Assembly (NCBI GenBank): GCA_028023455.1 | Contig: JAQFVV010007278.1 | Location: forward strand, 51,649-115,648 | Length of the DNA: 64,000 nt | Direction of reading: 5' to 3' | From: Epiperipatus broadwayi | Lineage: Eukaryota > Onychophora > Udeonychophora > Euonychophora > Peripatidae | In this document: piece by piece, positions 1 to 12,290 of the stretch | Position numbering within the stretch: the first letter of the stretch is position 1 | Layout of the letters: each line of letters opens with the position of its first letter | Made by a program: the position numbers and the translations under genes | The notes under the pieces: generated by a model | Databases searched by the model: none | Told to the model about the DNA's origin: nothing | The model's input: the letters and a program-made list of their open reading frames with translations, nothing else

Positions 1-1295
1 TTTCTTGTTAAGCAAAGATAAAGTCTGGCTTCAATGGCATAAACTAACTTTTTGTCCACATGATTTTTTTTTACAAATTGAAATTCATATTTATTTAAAC
101 AGAGTTGTGAAATTTAAATTAGCAATGATTGTAAATTGCTCGTAAATAAATATTAATTTGTATAAATGTTATACCATTATTTATCATTATCTTTTAATAC
201 TTTTAGTATATTGTATTAAATATAGAATTAAAAACATAACATATTGTCAAAAATAAATAAAAAATATTTATAATGATAATTATGAAGTGAGAAAAAGTTT
301 GAGTTGAAAATGCTTAAGGGAAAACATATAAAGACTATATTGGAAGGATATAGGAAATAAAATAATTTAAAGTAAGTGGTATAAGTGCATGAAGGTTAAA
401 GTGGTGGGTCAAAAGATTTGGGGAGCATATAGGTTTTGATGTGAAAGATATTCTGTTTCACATGTATGCATTTATTTTGAATTAATTATAAAATGCATTT
501 ACATTGACAAAGGTAATTTTTCTTTTGTAGACTAATTGTCTGAAGAAGGTGTAAAAGAACTTACCTGTGGCTATCTGCTATTTAATTAATGATTGTAGAT
601 TGAGATTAATAAAGTTAAAACCTCTAAAATGCATATTTTCCAGGTGAAAAATATTTTCTTCACTAAAAATTAGATATGATTTTATGAGTGTAACTTATAA
701 ACGATATTTAAAATAATTTGTTGCAAAAGAACACTTTTGCTAATATTTCTTAAGTCAAAACTTTAAAAATGAATGTTATTTTGAAAATAATATATCAACT
801 TCGCAAATATAAAAAAGACTAATCAATTAAAATACATATTCAAAATTATAGATTTATATTAGCCTTTAGGCTAAAAAATATTTTTCTATAAATAATAAAT
901 AATTTTGCAACAATTCTTTTTATTGGGAGGACATTTTTATAAACTATAATCCATATAATAATATAATAATTTACATTTAAGTTTAAATTTATAATTAATA
1001 AAAAAAAAAAAGAAATATTTACAGAAGCATTTTCCCCCTAATAGTAATTAATTACTTTGACTTATTTTTCCGTAAAAACAAATATCTTTAAATAAAATCT
1101 GAATCTAACAACATATTATTACCTTAACAAAGTATTTCATTTAATTTTGTAAAAATAACAATGAATAAATAAACAAAATATTTATGACTAATAATTTTTA
1201 ATTTTAAATTTTTAACTAAAAGTGGAGATCCCACAAATGCATTGACTATTATCAACTATAATAGAATGTATTTGCCTAAAGGTTTGTGATGATGG
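1..1295. other. AT-rich spacer, no gene seen
   Basis: Homopolymer-rich, strongly AT-rich sequence. No open frame with coding character and no recognisable repeat was found on either strand. Confidence 0.6.
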
Positions 1296-1885
1296 CGTTT
1301 TAGGTGTTATAATAATATGTTGGATTATTTTTATCATCGATCATTAAATATTGAATGTTTATTCATTTTTTAACTTTATTTAAACTTTCCAAATACAAAT
1401 ACTGTTAGTAATATCCAAGGCTTCTCTTTGACGAAGGCCACAAGCCAGAAACTAGTCTGGGGATATTGGATGAGTAGGCACTAGATGGGGATTTTATGCA
1501 CAAGCCTTCTGGCATCCATTGGTTACTCTAGCTTGCATTGAGTGGCCATACATATGGAGAGATTTTGCCTGTTTTAGTAATAATTAAAAAATTCACAACA
1601 CAGGTTAAGAGACTACACAATGTTTCAAATGATATTAATTTCCACTGTTCTTAAAATTCGATATTCAAGAATCTAAAGGTGTGTTTGATTCCTATTCTAA
1701 TATTGTGACGGCTCAGGCCAGCAGCTCCTGAAGAATAGTGGAGAATGTGTTGACTATTTGTATGTTAGTACTAATAATTGTTTGTATTTCAAAAGTTTAA
1801 ATAAAGTTTAAAATTTTTTAGACCTTCAACATTTAATGATAGATGATAAAAATAGTCCAGCCTATTATAACATAATAGAATGTTC
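1296..1885. repeat. Foldback element carrying a family A hammerhead repeat
   Basis: Bases about 1299-1409 read as an inverted, diverged copy of about 1761-1885; shared landmarks include TTATCATC.ATCATTAAAT and AACTTTATTTAAACTTT. Between these arms sits one copy of the family A repeat, from the AAGGC block to the GGAGAGATTTTGCCTG end near 1577. The arrangement is either a hammerhead element inserted into an older MITE or a MITE that carries the ribozyme. No terminal duplication can be called with certainty. Confidence 0.6.
1413..1471 (+). ncRNA. Hammerhead ribozyme, family A copy 1 (core mutated)
   Basis: Order is stem I 5' strand (ATCCAAGGC), core TTGACGA (canonical CTGANGA, so C3 is lost), stem II GGC/GCC around CACAA, GAAA, a minimal stem III ACTAGT, the cleavage triplet GTC, then the stem I 3' strand TGGGGATATTGGAT. 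The outer part of stem I (ATCCAA/TTGGAT) still pairs perfectly. Cleavage would fall after the C of GTC. Loss of C3 suggests this copy is inactive. Confidence 0.65.
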
Positions 1886-2426
1886 CTTCTTGATTTCATT
1901 TTACTTTTTTTAATAATACTAATATCTAGATATTTTAGCTGAAATCAATATCAAAAAATATACATTTTACTACACATTTTTATTATCAAATGAAAGAAAA
2001 AACATCAAATGAACTCTACAGATGAGTCACTCTAAGTCAATTGAAAAAGTGAACACTATGTCAAATTAACACATTAAGTACTTCACGCTTCTCATTAAGA
2101 AAGTTAAATATCTATTAATAATCCAATATACAATAATTTTACAAATAAATAATAAACCAGTGAAGAAATTATGTGAACTCATTTATAGGTATTATATGTA
2201 AATTTATGTATGTCTAATAATAGGATAATGCTACAGCAAACAGTAATGACATTAGTCTGCTTAGAAAAATCATTACTTTTATATAACTTTCAAATAGTTT
2301 ACCGAGAGGTATTGCCAACTAATGGAAATATTTAAAGCTAAAGTTTGAAAAAAAAAAAATTTGTTAAAATAACTTATAGCTTCATTTTAAATTCTTTTGT
2401 TTTTCTACTAACATATATAATGAAGG
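1886..2426. other. AT-rich spacer, no gene seen
   Basis: No supported feature; low-complexity AT-rich sequence lacking coding frames. Confidence 0.5.
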
Positions 2427-2530
2427 AATTAAAACAGGCAAAACTCTCTGTACATATTGCCACTCAGTGCAAGCCAGAGTAAGCAATAAATGCTAAAAGG
2501 CTTGTGCATAAAATCCCCTAGTGCCTACTC

Positions 2531-2589
2531 ATCCAATATCCCCAGACTAGTTTCTGTCTTGTGGCCTTTGTCAGTGCGGAGCCTTGAAT
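2531..2589 (-). ncRNA. Hammerhead ribozyme, family A copy 2
   Basis: On the minus strand the core reads CTGACAA (G8/A9 region altered from CTGACGA), followed by the stem II region AGGCCACAAGACA, then GAAA, ACTAGT and GTC. The stem I strands ATTCAAGGC and TGGGGATATTGGAT pair with an internal loop. The core change probably weakens catalysis. Confidence 0.65.
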
Positions 2590-2630
2590 CTGAGAGCACT
2601 GCACCTATATAGTGCCTACTCAGTGCTCTC

Positions 2631-2691
2631 AGATCCAAGGCTCCTCAATGATGAAGGCCACAAGACAGAAACTAGTCTGGGGATATTGGAT
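2631..2691 (+). ncRNA. Hammerhead ribozyme, family A copy 3
   Basis: Same architecture as its inverted partner at 2531-2589. The core reads ATGATGA (C3 changed to A), followed by GAAA, stem III ACTAGT and the cleavage triplet GTC. The stem I strands AGATCCAAGGCTCCTCA and TGGGGATATTGGAT pair over about 12 positions around a small internal loop. Confidence 0.65.
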
Positions 2692-2979
2692 GAGTAGGCA
2701 CTAGATGGGGACTTTATGCATAAGCCTTCTGACATCCATTGATTAATCTGGCTTGCACTGAGTGGCAATACGTATAGAGAGTTTTGCCTGTTTTAATAAC
2801 AGTTATAAGCAAACATAGGAAATGGTGATCAATGTGATAATGAGGGAATAAAACAACAGAATGAGTCAATGGAAACATAGTATCACATTCAATAATAGAA
2901 AGACACTAACTAATATTGCATATTTTGGCATCATCATCATTATTTTCAAAAACAAAAAAAATTATCATCATTATTTTCA

Positions 2980-3225
2980 ACCATTTTGATCCCCTGAAAA
3001 TTAAGATCTCAGGAATTTCATTCTATGTTCTCCAATTTCTAGTCTCTCTTCTCCACTTCACCCCAGCACATTTTCTTATTTCATCCATCCATCTTACATG
3101 TGGCCTTTTACTGGGTCTTTTACAATCCCAGTTTTGATTTCAATTGTCCATCTATTATCATCTCTTCTATCAATATGTCCAGCCCAATCCACTTTAGCTT
3201 CTTAATTCTTTCACTGATTGTCATC
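2980..3225 (-). pseudogene. LINE reverse transcriptase C-terminal relic (RTE/jockey-like)
   Basis: The minus strand translates, with frame breaks, into the C-terminal tail common to RTE/jockey-type LINE ORF2 proteins: a KLKWIGLDI-like block matching the usual LKW.WAGHIARR, then a diverged DNRW-like block, KTQ.K.PHVRWMDE and a Trp/Arg-rich end. It is strongly related to the copies at 18875-19135 and 33838-34075. No upstream polymerase motif remains here, so it is a severely 5'-truncated dead copy. The assignment rests on the ordered motif series, not on any single residue. Confidence 0.65.
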
Positions 3226-3541
3226 CTGAGAGCTAAAAATTATTGTTGTATTAAAAGTAAATATGAAAAATAAATAAAATATATAGAAGAATTAAGAACC
3301 ATAAAATAATAATGATGATTACACTAAAATTATTGAGATGTAACAAAATCAGTGACTGTATATTGTGCATGCATTGGAGTCAATATATTATAAATACATG
3401 AGCAGCAGATAAATTACATGATTAATATTTTTGGTAGCTGTAAAGTAGGTTTTATGTTCTAATTTGTTATGATTTTTTTATGATTTTAAAGTTTCATTTT
3501 CTGAAAAAGAATGTATACAGTGATAACATTCAGTATTTGTC

Positions 3542-4320
3542 AATGAAGCACCATTAGGAGCAACAATCTGTAGGTGGTTTAGAGAGTTTCTCATGGATTG
3601 GAGTTCATTTTATGATGACAAACATACAGATAGACTTGCTACAGCACTTACTCCAAAAATGTGACCCAATTCTGTAAAATAGTAACAAACAACAATTATT
3701 GTATATACAAAATTTTAGACACCACCTATGGTATTGGATTTACAGCAATATATAAAAATTATTTATAAAAATCTAAGCTTAAAAAATGTTTCACATTGAT
3801 TTCCATATTAGTTAATGAAAGAGAAAAATGTTGAGTGCATGAAAATCATGCATGAGAATCACTTAACAAACTTTGCAATTGCTTATAGATGTCAGTCACT
3901 AGATCATATCTAAAATTATAATTAAGAATTAAATTTATACTCCATTTTACGATATACCAAAATGTCAATAAAGTATAATATGGGTATTTGAAAATAAACT
4001 GCCAGGGTGAAGGTTATTAAGCTAGTAGTAGACAAGACTGTCACAGTATTCAGGTGCACCCTAAGATGCCTGTCTGAAGTTCTCAACAGCCTGAGAATAA
4101 AGGGCTTAATGCTTCTTTGTGACAATGTGACTTCTCATAGCACTGTGAAATTTTTAAATCTTTCTAAAGCAAAAGATGATCAGAATTATTGATCACCATA
4201 TTTATCTAATCTCATAAAGTGTGACTTATTATTTTTTAATTCCCACAAAATTTATGTGTTTGCTATTTTATTTTAAAGAAGATCAGTATCACTATAAGTA
4301 TGTTTTTTGACTCTAATATA
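3542..4320 (+). pseudogene. mariner/Tc1-type transposase pseudogene
   Basis: A DDE transposase relic that can be followed in one reading frame with several stops. The N-terminal helix-turn-helix end is visible as ICRWFREF followed by a DDKHTDRLATALTP block, equivalent to the WF..F..G..SLEDD.RTGRP..AVT pattern of mariners. The linker region holds KNLSLKNVSH. Near 4109-4130 the second catalytic Asp lies in LMLLCDN, and the third lies in LSNLIKCDLLFF, the counterpart of YSPDLAPCDFFLF. The two Asp are 33 residues apart, against 34 in mariners, so one codon appears lost. The first catalytic Asp (GDES) is not recognisable. Stops at about 3665 and 4190 make it non-functional. No terminal inverted repeats were identified. 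Confidence 0.75.
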
Positions 4321-4642
4321 AAACACTAGAAGTATGATATGTTCTGGTCATGAAATATCTATTTTTATAAAGATATTCACGCTAGAGGGAACTACTTTGA
4401 ACATTCATAAAGTTTTGTGTGTTTAGCTTATGCAGTTTCTCCACACGTCAATAATTTTAGTGCGACCCTGTTATATGTATTCTAATACAGGTAGATCTAA
4501 ATTGATTGTTCTATTGAAAATGAATATGAAAAATAAATAAAATATGTTGAAGAATTAAATAATAAAAATGATAATGAATGTATTAAAAAATAAAAGTGTA
4601 ATAGAGAATAAAATAGAATAATAATATTGGTGATGATAATAA

Positions 4643-4671
4643 AAATAATAATAATAATAATAATAATAAAT
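4643..4671. repeat. (ATA)n microsatellite
   Basis: Short uninterrupted trinucleotide run in AT-rich spacer. Confidence 0.8.
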
Positions 4672-4835
4672 TAAAAAGGAAAAGAAGAAAATTACTATGA
4701 ACCTTTCTACATTTTAATGTTTCTCCATCTTTCCCATGGTGATAATTTGAGTTAATAGTTTAACCTTTTGTTTTCAAATTAAACTTTATTCAATATTATG
4801 AGATATTATTTTATATAGCGCTATGTTTTTTATGT

Positions 4836-5316
4836 AATAGTAATATTAGTGATTAAGCCAATGCACATGCGCTTTAAAGATAAATTATAAATGAATACTC
4901 TCAATTTTTCCAGACACGAGATATAGTATTTTAGAAAGAATGGAATGAATCCATCCATTCTTTCGACCCAAACATTTATGTATGGACAAATCTTAAGTAT
5001 GTGGAAATAAGAGCATGAAGGTGTTAAATGTTCACTTTAAATTATATTTGTTATGTTTGAATGAATGACAGATTTCACAAGTGTCATTCATTCAAACATA
5101 ACAAATGTAATTTAAAGTGATCGTTTAACACCTTAACACTCTTATTTCCACACACTTAAGATTTGCCCATACATAAACGTTTGGGTCGAAAGCATGGGTG
5201 GATTCATTCCATTCTTTCTAAAATACTATATCTCGTGTCTGGAAAAATTGAGAGTATTCATTTATAATTTATCTTTAAAGCACATGTGCATTGGCTTAAT
5301 CACTAATATTACTATT
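4836..5316. mobile_element. 481-bp palindromic MITE (family M1)
   Basis: Nearly the whole element is an inverted repeat centred near 5076. The ends are AATAGTAATATTAGTGATTA and its complement, and the arms share GGAATGAATCCA, TTGGGTCGAAAG-type and TTGAATGAATGACA blocks. Only about 11 bases separate the arms. There is no coding capacity. A shorter, diverged relative lies at 27873-28090 and shares the CGACCCAA, GGGCAAATCTT and GAGTATTCATTTAT landmarks. Confidence 0.85.
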
Positions 5317-5670
5317 TATTCAATATTATAAATCAATAAATTGTACTTAATTTATTAGAAATATAAGTTTACAAATAAAATACATCCTTAAAAACTCTTA
5401 TTTGTACTTTCCAAATATATATTTAAATACAAGTACATTGTCTATCCCTTCTAATTTCCAAATGTAGAAAAAAATAATAAAGTGAAATATATAATAAAAA
5501 CAATAAGGGTTTTTTAATTGGACAATTACAGAAAAACCTAAAAAATAAAAAAAAAGCTATGAAATTCTAATCTAAAATTAAAAATTGCATTTATAATTAT
5601 TACAACATTGCAAACATTCTCTAATTCACTATTTGTAAGAGGGTATGTTTGTAAAAGTATAACATTTGTA

Positions 5671-5984
5671 AATAATATTTCTGTAGTGTAATTTTCCCTA
5701 CACCACTCTTATACAAGATAGGCAATGGCATCTATGCACTTTTAGCACCTTGTGGAGGTTAAAATTATAAATACATGATGAAAACATGTGAAAAAATATA
5801 TGATCTCTGAAGTGCATATTTCATACTCAACTAGTAAATCATTGGTTGGTCCAGATCACAATCACATGCCTTTGGATACATCTTTATGATTACACCCCTC
5901 CACAAGGTGTTCAAAGCAAATAGAAACTAGTCCCTACCTTATGTGAAAGTCGTGTAGTGAAAATTACATTATAGAAATATTATT
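5671..5984. mobile_element. MITE-like inverted repeat (family M2)
   Basis: Terminal inverted repeats AATAATATTTCTGTAGTGTA and TAGTGAAAATTACATTATAG...AATATTATT bracket about 310 bp. A second internal pair, CACCTTGTGGAGG and CCTCCACAAGGTG, also folds. The terminal motif recurs at 19946-19995 and near 21385, so this is a small family. No open reading frame. Confidence 0.7.
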
Positions 5985-6756
5985 CATTAAGAGATTAATT
6001 TATAGTTTAATAAATGACTAATAAAAATTGTTAATGTAACATTTGTAATTTCCTTCTTAGCATTATTCTGAATTTCCTAACTAATATTTAAAATAAAATC
6101 ATTAATGTTGATTTTTAAATATAGAAAAGACTTATGATAAATTAAGTAGAAATAGATTATGGAGAAGTCTTTAAAATATATGATAGATTTAATGTTATTA
6201 AGAAAGATTATAAATCTTCATAAGTATAATTTTTATAAATATCAATTAGAGGTTAATTAAGAGCAGTGGATGTTAACTGTAAAATTGTGTGAAACAAATG
6301 CCCATTATCATCTTTATTATTTAGTTTATTTGTGGTGGTGGTGGTGGGGGGAGGAAGTGGACATTGAGATGAATAAATAAAGATGTGGATTGGGATTTCT
6401 GTGTGTATATATATATATATAATATGCTGATTCTTTTTTTTTTTTGCAGAAAATTGGAGTATGTGTGTTAATAGTATAGAATGTATGGTATTGTTATTAG
6501 AGAAATGTTGGAAAAGCAGTAAAGTATGAAAATTAAATTCAGTGAAGAAATATCATAAAAAAGATAAAGCTAGAGAATAGAAAATTGGAGATATTCATTT
6601 TGAAAAAATGGGAAAGGGTAGCTATTTAAATACTACATTAAATAAAAATAGAATGTACAGCTAATCTGAAATTAAAGGTGAGAACAAAACAAAAAATATA
6701 ATGAAATTTATTTAAAATATGGTCTGCTTATCGAGTAATATATATGAGATATGTAG

Positions 6757-6830
6757 AAAGCGAACCCGGGCGCAACTGCCTAGAAGGCAGCTATGCTAAC
6801 CGCTAGGCCATCAATGCTTGACTCGTTTTC
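6757..6830 (-). repeat. tRNA-derived SINE head
   Basis: On the minus strand an A-box-like TGGCCTAGCGGTTAGC is followed by GCTGCCTTCTAGGCAG and a B-box-like GGGTTCGC. This is the layout of an internal RNA polymerase III promoter. The body matches copies at 28299, 37072 and 37690. It does not fold as an intact tRNA, having no complete acceptor stem, so it is a SINE and not a tRNA gene. Confidence 0.75.
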
Positions 6831-9106
6831 TTTTTTGACTCGAATGATTATATTCCTTTACAAATGATTTCTAATGATATATTTATATCCACAATAAAAT
6901 GAAATGACAAAGAGTCAAATTTGTGTTATTTTAGATTATTTTTTTAAAAAAAAGCATTTTGTAGATTTAAAAAATTATTTAGCAATAGTAGTCTTATTTA
7001 TTTCCTACTAATATATATTATTAACATGAAATGGCTACGTTTTATATAAAACAATCCTACAATATAAATCTTTGTGAAATTAAACATTTGTAACGCCAAA
7101 TAAAGTATTGATATGATAAATTGCCCTGTATAAAAGCTCTAATAACAGGTTTTATTTTTTTTTAAAGTAGTTAAAAAGATATATGTGAATGTTCTCTTAT
7201 AGATAAATGTAAAATAACCAACATATAGTTTAAACTATTCATCAATATTAAAATATTCTATCTTTAAAATCAGTCACTTAACAGTTGGTGGTAAGTAGTT
7301 TTAAATTTTACAGACTTAAAAAAGTTAGAGTTACATTAATCTTAGACTTATCAACTATTTTATAATATTACACTTGTGAGGTTTTAATATATTGTTCAAA
7401 AGCTAACATGTGCTTATATTTTTATATATTCTTATTCATATATATATATGTTATGAATATTTTTAAACGAAATGCTTTACCATATATTTAAAATATTTAT
7501 GTATAAATCCTTTTTTAATAACATTAGATATCATGTGACTTATAAATATTAAATTTCTGAATTTATTTTTATCCATTAAAGACTATTCTAGAAAATGTTA
7601 AATCAAAATTTACAATTTTCGATAAACATGGAAAATACTTGAAACCATCCATATTTGGTAGATATTTTCGGTTCTTAGGATTTCTCTTTCAGTTAATCGC
7701 CGTATAATTAGTAAACAGCTTATGATTTTTCTGTACTGAAACGGACAACACGATTTAAAATGAATTACCAAAACAAAAAATTAATATGTTGAAATAGTAA
7801 AAATCAAATGTTCTTGAAAAGAATTTACACTTTATGGTGTTAAAACTTCAAAAAGATTTTATACTTTTTTAAGGTTTTTGATTTTAAATTCATTTTTTCA
7901 AAATATATACACATACCCACTTGTATATAAAGCAAATACTCTAACACTAAATTATAACAATTTATAAGCAAATTATTTTTTAAACTATTTAAATTGCATC
8001 CAAATAGAAAATACCTGTGATTTTATTGGCTAGAATGATTTAAATTTAAACTGTATAAAATATTTAATTATCACGTTGATCGTTGATTTGAAAATTACTA
8101 TGAATTATAATACATCTTTCAAAATCTTCATTCCAATACATTCACCCGCACCCATATATATATATATGGTAAGAATATGTTTTTGTTTTGTCCGTCACTG
8201 GCATTCTCATCGAGATGAAACATAAAAATTATTTTTGAGTAACTTAGGGTTATTTCGGCTAGCCATATCCATATTCAAATTAATTACTTATCTAATAATT
8301 GATAAGTACTTTGGTATCCGATTATTTTTAGTTTGAGACAAAAACAAATGAGAAAATGTTAATACTTTAATTTTATTCGGTAGCCTAATTATAAATATTG
8401 GTTTAACTTCTATTATTTATTTTTGAAGGATTTTAAAAGGCATTTATCCTACTCTTAGCTATTTAACGTTTTTTTTTAAATCTTTGTCTTTTACTTACGT
8501 TTGTTAAATGTATACACATTTATCATTAAAAGAGAAAAAATTATTATATATTTGTGGATTTGTTTAACATTCTACACATAGTTTAGTTTCTTCTAAAACA
8601 TGTCACTACTATTTATTTTTTAATCGCTAAAAATTATTCACAAAACATATATATTTTACTCAATATATACATATTAAATTCTGTCTCTGATGGCAGATCA
8701 TGTAATTAGTAAATGAAATACTATAACTAAGTCATACTATTTGATCATTATAATAGAAATTTGTCTTTCATTACTAACAGATTAGCATTTTTTTTGTTCT
8801 AGCATCTTAATTTTACATCTATGCTGATTATTTTCTTATTATATAAATCAAATATGAGTATTTAAGACTTAACGATGAAAATATGTAACTTGGAAGCAAA
8901 ACGAAATAATGCTAATAATTCTGTTGTATTCTAAACTCTTATGTAATCTATTTGTGTTGTGAAAATATATTCTTTATTAATGGCATGGTAAAATATTTAT
9001 TTATGTTAAATTGGTCGTTTGTATTACAGCAATATTAATAAGAACTGATTTAAAATATATCTAAAACTAATTAAACTTTTTAAAAAGATTTAATTTATTA
9101 ACTAGT
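6831..9106. other. AT-rich spacer, no gene seen
   Basis: AT-rich sequence with short (TA)n tracts. No open frame or repeat could be supported. Confidence 0.5.
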
Positions 9107-9161
9107 TATATATATATATATATGTGTGTGTACGTGTGTGCGCGCGCATGCGCGTGTATGT
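9107..9161. repeat. 55-bp alternating purine-pyrimidine tract (Z-DNA prone)
   Basis: An unbroken alternation of pyrimidine and purine runs from (TA)n through (TG)n and TACGTGTG into CGCGCGCATGCGCG and GTGTATG. The CG/TG core is the classic sequence class for left-handed DNA. It is one of very few CpG-dense spots in the window. Confidence 0.85.
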
Positions 9162-10120
9162 TTGTGCGTAATCTATTAACGTTATTTATTTAACACTCTA
9201 TAGAAATTTATAGAAGATCAGAGTCTTATTGTCTTTTATACATATTTGATGAAGAATCAACTAACTTCTTGCAATTCACTTATTTGTCAATCAAATCTGA
9301 TATCATATGGTTACTTTTGCAGTGACTATATGCCATTTTTCTTTCATTATCGTTGAGTCTAGGTTAAGAAAAAATTTTAAAACGTTTTTATTTTTTATTA
9401 TAGTTAGCTTAGAAGTTGAGAATTTTTTTTAGATTTAAATATTTTTTACACATTTTTAATGATGATATGTTTTATTCTGTAAAAAATTGGGCTGTCATAA
9501 ATAAATGACTACTATTTTTTTAGTATTATTTAATGAGGGTGATTATTTATTATATTTCATTGAGACAATATCAGAGAGGATAATATCTCTTTACTGGCCA
9601 CAATACAAGAGCTCTGAGCGCAAAATCTTTATAGTTTTTCATAAGGTGTTTTCAAAATAAAACTGTTTAGGATACCAAACTTGAAAAAAGTTTGGTAATA
9701 AAATGTTGGATTATATTAAGTTTAGTATTTTTAGACTTTTTCTGGATTGATATTATTATATTCAGACTAATAAAATAAGTGCATCAAGAGAAGTGTTTTT
9801 GTATCAATTCTGATTTGTTGCTATTAGTGTCATTTTAAAAATAAAACTATTTACATTAATATTATTAATACCACTGGATTGCTTCTTAATTGTGTGTCCC
9901 AATGTTGTTTCTGAAGTTTATTGCAACTTTCAATTTTTTACTTTCAAAAGTAAACTTTATTAGGTAAAAGATTACAAAAATTTTTGGATATGCTTATCTG
10001 TTAAGAATTACAAAGTGTTCAATGTTACATGGTAAAACAATTATTGACCAAGTTTATATAAAGTACATATGCTCAATAACAATTATATCCATAAAAGGGT
10101 TGCTATAATGTTGATTAATG
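9162..10120. other. AT-rich spacer, no gene seen
   Basis: No coding frame or repeat could be supported. Confidence 0.5.
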
Positions 10121-10310
10121 TGTATCTGTACATGGGTATCTGTACATGGATCTACATGGCCCAGCTGCTGAGAAGTTATCCATCACCCAATGATTCCACC
10201 CCTGGGGCCCCAAAGTGAAGACCCAAATGCTTCAGCTGAATAGGTGGAAAAATCCAGCATTGCACCAACCACCACAACAGGCAATGAAGTCCAAGGCCCA
10301 AACTTTCAAT
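10121..10310. other. GC-richer island of unknown nature
   Basis: About 190 bp with clearly higher GC than its surroundings, including GGGGCCCC and a tandem TATCTGTACATGG pair near 10131-10160. Minus-strand translation gives a partly open frame rich in Trp, Gly and Cys but broken by stops. It may be an old exon or a repeat fragment; I cannot assign it. Confidence 0.4.
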
Positions 10311-12014
10311 TTTTTAACTAATAATGATGAATATTTATAAAGGAATATAAAGAAAAAATGGCATTTAATTCTGGCAGTGCTTTTATATACATCCATGTCT
10401 AAAATTTAAGCAAGTAATCATTTATTTTGATTGTGAACTTATATATAGTTATTGAGAATACTTTTGGCTAATTTACAACAAGATAGGAGAATGTTGATAC
10501 AGAAATGAGCATGCATTGATATTGTAGTTCTGTGAAATATTTCTTTTGTGAAAACTATAAGTAAAATATTTTTTAAAATTATAATAATGATAAGTAATTT
10601 ATTAACTTTTAAATTTTTTATTGTTTCTTTGATAATAAGTAATTGTAAATATATCATTTTTTATAACATAAAATTCAAATATTTAATAGTTCATTCTTCT
10701 AACTTTTTAAATAGGTAATTACATCCAATCATGGTGTGCTCCATTGTTTCAGATAAGAACTTCATTTACATATTTATTTTTATGTTTTAAATGTTAAATA
10801 TTATTTTTTTAAATGTATGTGGTTTAATTATGAATATAAGAGTATATAATATGGTATACTGTTTAACAGACTATTCATTAGATTCTATTCAAAATTTGGT
10901 AAGCAAATATCTTGTTGAATGTGTTAATCAATAAAAGTGGAAATCCACCTTTATCTAGGGTATAATATTTTTATATAGATATTAAATATTGCAACTTGAC
11001 TATAGCGAGTAATATTATTAATACAAAGAAGTTTAAATAAACCTAATTAAACAGATAAATACAACCTGTTTTGAAAGTAGACTAACAAATAGTCAATTAT
11101 AACATTCAAACTACAATTATAATTTTCAAACGGCACTCTAATTATGTATTAATTAGATAATAAATCTAATAATGCTCAAAACTAAATAGGTAAATAATAT
11201 ATATATATATATACCATTCTGAATTACATTTAACTAGATATTATCATATATATATATAATTTAAATTTACTCATGATTTTATAGATTAATAAATATTTAA
11301 AATCTTCAAATAATATTTTTTTCTTAATTTTGAAATTATTATAAACACACCCAAATACAAACTAGGAATTTGTGATTTATTTTTATTTTTAATCTTTTTA
11401 AAAATTGTTCTTGATCTATTTTCTTATTTTTTGTAAAGTAAAATGATAAGTAAATTCACATAAAGTTATTAATAAATATAAAGATATATATATATTTTAA
11501 TAAATGCTACAGGAATGCTTTGTCTATTCACACATTTTAAAAACAATAGGTAAAAGTAAATAATAAATTACATTCTCACTTGTTGGTGTGTGTGTATATA
11601 TATATATGTTTGGGTTATTGTTTAAATATGATACATATTGATTTTGATTGTGAATATTTTAAAAGTAATAATTGTTATTTAAAAATATATTATTTGTAAT
11701 AATTTTTTAAAATAAACCAGTCTATTTTTATTTTAAAAAACAGACTTAAAATGAGTATTGCTATTTTTCTTTAAAATATTCTTCTGTTAAAATTGAAAAA
11801 AAAAAGTTTCTTTTAAAATTTAAAAAGGAGACATATTGTTTGGAATTCAGATTTATTCAAGTGAACTCTAATCAAAGTGCAATAATTCTTTTAAATAAAG
11901 TATATAAACTTTCAGTTTACCATTAATGGCAATATTTAGGTCAATTACATCAATAAACAAAGGGTATATAACCCTGTGATTTGACTTAGGAAATTCTTTT
12001 TACTTGATTGTCTT

Positions 12015-12045
<31 letters not shown>

Positions 12046-12095
12046 TATAAGTGTAATAATGCTCAAGATTAAACAAGTTTTTAAGTAATCTTTAC
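10311..12095. other. AT-rich spacer with short microsatellites
   Basis: Contains short (TA)n and (TG)n runs, for example at 11200 and 11585-11610. Part of 10935-11060 (AAGAAGTTTAAATAAACC and neighbours) resembles the centre of the foldback at 12096-12290 in reverse, so it may be a relic of the same family. No gene seen. Confidence 0.45.
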
Positions 12096-12290
12096 AAACC
12101 AGTCAACATTCAGACAATTCCAATATCAATAACAATCAACATTTTCAAACTGTTGTTAAGGTTTATTTAAACTTCTTTATATCAATTTCAATATCTTAAG
12201 AGATTCCACCTTTATTGTTAAAAGGAGGTTTCCTTGACAACAGTTTGAAATTGTTGATTGTTATTAATATTGGGATTGTTTACTGGTTTT
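12096..12290. mobile_element. MITE-like foldback (family M3)
   Basis: The left arm AAACCAGTCAACATT... with AATAACAATCAACA and TTTCAAACTGTTG is mirrored by CAACAGTTTGAAA, TGTTGATTGTTATT and TTTACTGGTTT on the right. The arms are about 70 bp around a centre of about 55 bp. Non-coding. Confidence 0.75.

Larger units (their letters stand above)
2427..2799. mobile_element. Foldback hammerhead element with two ribozymes head to head
   Basis: About 370 bp with matching inverted ends, TTAAAACAGGCAAAACTCTC on the left and its complement on the right. The arms extend inward through GCCACTCAGTGCAAGCC, GGCTTGTGCATAAA and the ribozyme core to a short centre near 2610. Each arm carries one hammerhead, on opposite strands. 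There is no coding capacity. It would be non-autonomous; the mobilising machinery is unknown, though the PLEs in the window are candidates because PLEs are known to carry hammerheads. Confidence 0.75.

Noticed and set aside
6757-6830. Possible tRNA gene
   Set aside because: A- and B-box-like sequences are present but there is no complete cloverleaf or acceptor stem, and several diverged copies with A-rich tails exist; it is a SINE.
10121-10310. CpG-island promoter
   Set aside because: GC-richer, but few CpG dinucleotides and no adjacent coding exon.
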